A stretch of DNA of 8,967 nt from Bacteroidales bacterium (GTDB lineage: Bacteria > Bacteroidota > Bacteroidia > Bacteroidales > JAADGE01): NCBI GenBank assembly GCA_026987795.1, contig JALSMF010000393.1, positions 1 through 8,967 on the forward strand, read 5' to 3'. Below the pieces are notes generated by a model that saw nothing but the letters and a program-made list of their open reading frames with translations, was not told where the DNA came from and ran no database searches. Made by a program: the position numbers and the translations under genes. Below, piece after piece: positions 6,545-8,967 of this stretch; positions within the stretch are counted from its first letter, which is position 1; each line of letters opens with the position of its first letter.

Positions 6545-8639
6545 ATTTGCTTATTATTCTGAATTCTACACGTCTGTTTTTCTTTCTTCCGCTTTCTGTT
6601 GAGTTATCTGCAAGGGGCTTTGTTCCGCCGAAAGCTCTCGTTTTAATTCTTTCGCCGGTAATTCCTTTCAAAATCATATATTTTTTTACGGCTTCGGCTC
6701 TTTGCCTTGAAAGTTTCATAAGTTGTTTTTCATATCCGGGGGTAGATTCTGTATGACCTATTATTTCAACTTTCATATCCTTATTTTTTTTCATAAGTTT
6801 AACCAAGCGGTTTAGTTCTTCATAAGACGAGGGTAATAAAACGGCTTTAGTAGAGTAAAAATGAACATTGTGCAGAACTATAGGCTCTTCTTTAATGAGA
6901 GGATTCATAAATAAATCCTTTTTCAATTCTTTATATGATTTTGTTTTTCGGATATCTATCATTTCATTAATTGCGAAATACCCTTCTTTTTCTGCTCTTA
7001 CGTTATATTTTACTCCGTAAGGTAAAATAACCTTATAAACTCCGTTTTTAGGGTTGCTTCGTGCTTCGCCCTCAATTTTTCCGGTTTCTGAATTTTCATA
7101 TATAACTTTGGCACTTATCGGTTTTTCAGTTTTTGCATCAAATACCTTCCCGTATATTAAAACTACGGGGTCCGGCTTTTCTATATCTCTCAGTTTTATT
7201 CTGAAAATATCTTCATTTCCGAAAGATGTTTCGGAAGAAACTAAATAAGCATAATCACCTTTTGCAGAAACCGTGTAATAAACATCCCATTTAGAGGAAT
7301 TAATTTTTTTACCGAGGTTTTTGGGTTTACTCCATTTTGTCCAGGTGTCATCAAGTCGTTTTGAGACAAAAATATCGGCATCGCCGTAGCCCGGTTCTGT
7401 AAACGAATAAAAATAAAGAGTTTTATTATCGGGAGCAATATACGGTGTTCCTTCTCCGAGATAGCTGTTTAAAACAGGTCCCATATTTTTGGGTTCGCTG
7501 TATGAACCGTCGGGCTGCAGAAAACTGACATACATATCTTTTTCACCGAATGAATCATCTCTTTCGACAGACATTACCAATACTTCGTTTCCGGGCGAAA
7601 AGGCAAAACTTTCGTATATATTTCTGTTATAATAATTTTTGATTTTTATTTCTCTCGGGACAGTCCATCCTGTTGCAGTTCTGTATGATACGGAAATACC
7701 TTGGTCGCTTTTGAAACTTCCGTCAGGATTGTAAAGTGTCTCTAAAAACAATGTATTGTTATCCGGAGAAACAGAAATAACAACATTATCTCCGGAGTTA
7801 TTCAACGGTTTCGGAGCGTGTTTAAGCTTGGACCACCGCCCGTCGGGCTGAAGTTCGGAATACCAAATATCATATTTGTTTACAGGTTTTATATTTCGCG
7901 GGTGGTTTGCTCTTGCTACGTATAATGTTTTTCCGTCAGGAGATATAACAGGTGCTATTTCCGAATATGGAGAATTTATATTTAATCCCATATTTTCTTT
8001 CGTAAATTTTGAAATTTGATTACTTAAAAGGTTTATTTGTCGTTTTTCGGCTTTAATCAGAAAATAGTCAGCAGCTATTTTTGTGTCTTGTCCTGCAACA
8101 ACTCCTGTATAGTATCCTGAAAATGCATAAGTTCCTGATGTAAATACTTTTTTGCCGTTAATGTAAAAGTTTAAATTATTACCGACTTTTTTAATTGCCA
8201 GAGTGTTAAAAATATTTTTAGGCTTAATAATATCTTTTCGCCAACTTGCTTTTTTAATATAGAAAAGTTTAGAATTTTTGTAACCGTATATCCTGAACCA
8301 ACCTTCTGAGGCAATATCAAATATAAGACTGTTTTTCCAGGAGGATGTTCCCCAAACAATACCGTATGCCTTTTTTTCCGTGCCGGAAATTTGTTTTATT
8401 TTTGTTTCTATGTAAAAATCTTTTTTCTCATTGAAAACGATTTCTTTAAAGCTCATTCTGAATATATAATCGGCTCCGCAGGATGCAGTCAGAAAACCGT
8501 TTTTTATTTTTGTATATTGATCGTCGGGCCAAAAATTAGAATTGTCATTAAAATTATCTCTGAATATTTGAGTGGTTTGAGATTCTGCAATCGTATTAAT
8601 TATCAGAATCAGGAGAATAAGGGTTATAATTTTTTTCAT
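6543..8639 (-). CDS. Secreted LamG-like / beta-propeller / OmpA C-terminal domain protein
   Basis: 698 aa. The signal peptide is about 1-20, with likely cleavage after IAES before Gln21 and no lipobox Cys. Residues about 25-195 look like a concanavalin/LamG-type jelly roll (RDNFNDNSNFW start, INGKKVF near 160). Residues about 220-485 carry PD40-type propeller blades, with five repeats resembling SPDGKTLY at 233, 291, 348, 403 and 458. Residues about 493-580 form a carboxypeptidase-regulatory-like beta sandwich (YGKVFDAKTEKPISAKV). Residues about 585-698 are an OmpA-type peptidoglycan-binding domain with GHTE (628-631), LSRQRA (643-648) and GRKKNRRVEF near the end. The propeller/CRD/OmpA order resembles the type IX secretion protein PorE, but a jelly roll replaces PorE's TPRs and lipobox. 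Likely periplasmic and wall-anchored. Translationally coupled to the receiver gene upstream (2-nt gap). Confidence 0.9.
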   Translation of the reverse strand: MKKIITLILLILIINTIAESQTTQIFRDNFNDNSNFWPDDQYTKIKNGFLTASCGADYIFRMSFKEIVFNEKKDFYIETKIKQISGTEKKAYGIVWGTSSWKNSLIFDIASEGWFRIYGYKNSKLFYIKKASWRKDIIKPKNIFNTLAIKKVGNNLNFYINGKKVFTSGTYAFSGYYTGVVAGQDTKIAADYFLIKAEKRQINLLSNQISKFTKENMGLNINSPYSEIAPVISPDGKTLYVARANHPRNIKPVNKYDIWYSELQPDGRWSKLKHAPKPLNNSGDNVVISVSPDNNTLFLETLYNPDGSFKSDQGISVSYRTATGWTVPREIKIKNYYNRNIYESFAFSPGNEVLVMSVERDDSFGEKDMYVSFLQPDGSYSEPKNMGPVLNSYLGEGTPYIAPDNKTLYFYSFTEPGYGDADIFVSKRLDDTWTKWSKPKNLGKKINSSKWDVYYTVSAKGDYAYLVSSETSFGNEDIFRIKLRDIEKPDPVVLIYGKVFDAKTEKPISAKVIYENSETGKIEGEARSNPKNGVYKVILPYGVKYNVRAEKEGYFAINEMIDIRKTKSYKELKKDLFMNPLIKEEPIVLHNVHFYSTKAVLLPSSYEELNRLVKLMKKNKDMKVEIIGHTESTPGYEKQLMKLSRQRAEAVKKYMILKGITGERIKTRAFGGTKPLADNSTESGRKKNRRVEFRIISK

Positions 8640-8641
8640 AA

Positions 8642-8967
8642 TCAGTGAAAAAATTTGCGGATTGTATCCGAAAGTTTATCTTTAGTTAAAGGTTTAGTCA
8701 GGTAGTCGTCAAATATTTTTCCGTATTTTTGTATTTCATTATCCACGGCATAAGCAGTAAGCGCTATTACGGGTATATTTTTATAACGTTTATTTTTCTT
8801 AATTATTTTTACGGCTTCATAACCGTCAAGAACAGGCATTCTGATATCTGTAAGAATCATATTCGGAGTTGTCTGTTCAAGTATTTCAAGTATTTGCTGT
8901 CCGTTTTCGGCTTCAATAACGGTAAAATTTAAGTCGTGGCTCATTGCTTTAATCAGTTCCCGGTTCA
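8642..8967 (-). CDS. Response-regulator receiver domain, C-terminal part of a protein (partial)
   Basis: The frame is open to the window edge; an internal ATG at 8944 is not the start because the upstream codons (NRELIKA) continue a normal receiver domain, which should begin with an acidic pair beyond 8967. Visible elements are the phosphoacceptor Asp in ILTDIRMP (codon 8846-8848), PVIALTAYA with the conserved Thr, and the Lys of LTKPLT. The protein ends right after the receiver fold with no output domain. It is therefore either the C-terminal receiver of a hybrid histidine kinase, the commoner arrangement for this sequence type, or a stand-alone receiver. The stop TGA is 2 nt before the ATG of the OmpA-type gene, so the two are co-transcribed and probably translationally coupled. 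The signal and partner cannot be determined here. Confidence 0.9.
   Translation of the reverse strand, partial: NRELIKAMSHDLNFTVIEAENGQQILEILEQTTPNMILTDIRMPVLDGYEAVKIIKKNKRYKNIPVIALTAYAVDNEIQKYGKIFDDYLTKPLTKDKLSDTIRKFFH

Noticed and set aside
8391..8648. Open frames on the strand opposite the OmpA-type and peptidase genes
   Set aside because: They lie wholly or almost wholly over well-supported genes, have low-complexity Phe/Tyr/Ile-rich translations from antisense AT-rich codons, and match no family.
1..8967. CRISPR array, tRNA/rRNA, insertion sequence, prophage or defence genes
   Set aside because: No regularly spaced repeats, cloverleaf-like segments, transposase motifs or phage/defence families were seen on reading either strand.

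Overview
The window is AT-rich and comes from a member of the Bacteroidota, most likely a free-living or host-associated anaerobic or facultative lineage; I cannot place it to genus. The support is consistent. Three upstream regions carry a TAnnTTTG promoter element, usually followed by CA. Start codons lack Shine-Dalgarno sequences. The genes include a bacterial geranylgeranylglyceryl-phosphate synthase-type protein, a lipoprotein with a Bacteroidota-type surface-export signal, and a secreted propeller/OmpA protein.

Layout. (1) 1-1005, plus strand: the 3' end of a SiaB-like kinase gene followed by two tandem SiaC-like phosphoprotein genes (DUF1987). This is a partner-switching signalling operon with a duplicated regulator. 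(2) 1002-1727, minus: a GGGP-synthase-family TIM barrel whose stop codon overlaps that of the second siaC-like gene, with its own promoter at 1772-1779. (3) 1842-3776, minus: a surface-type lipoprotein S9 prolyl oligopeptidase, closed by a strong hairpin terminator. (4) 3777-3981: a divergent intergenic region with a promoter for the plus-strand gene and a T10 run at its predicted start site. (5) 3982-6499, plus: a YgeY-type M20 amidohydrolase and a YgeW-type knotted carbamoyltransferase, each preceded by its own promoter element, ending in a strong terminator. (6) 6543-8967, minus: a large secreted LamG-like/beta-propeller/OmpA protein tightly coupled (2-nt gap) to an upstream receiver-domain gene that runs off the window.

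How the genes fit together. SiaB/SiaC form a Ser/Thr phosphorylation module; both SiaC copies here have serine where the Pseudomonas protein has its phosphorylated threonine. YgeY and YgeW are encoded together in other bacteria in clusters linked to purine/urate-type nitrogen catabolism (2,3-diureido/diaminopropionate chemistry). They occur here as a bare pair without the ammonia-lyase gene ygeX. The receiver/OmpA pair looks like a cell-envelope protein co-expressed with a two-component regulator, with a domain order resembling the type IX secretion protein PorE except at its N terminus. No tRNA, rRNA, CRISPR array, insertion sequence or prophage gene was seen. The most notable points are the tandem SiaC pair, the isolated ygeY-ygeW pair with an inverted repeat around the ygeW promoter, the T10 tract at a predicted start site, and the unusual OmpA protein with Glu in place of the canonical peptidoglycan-binding Asp.
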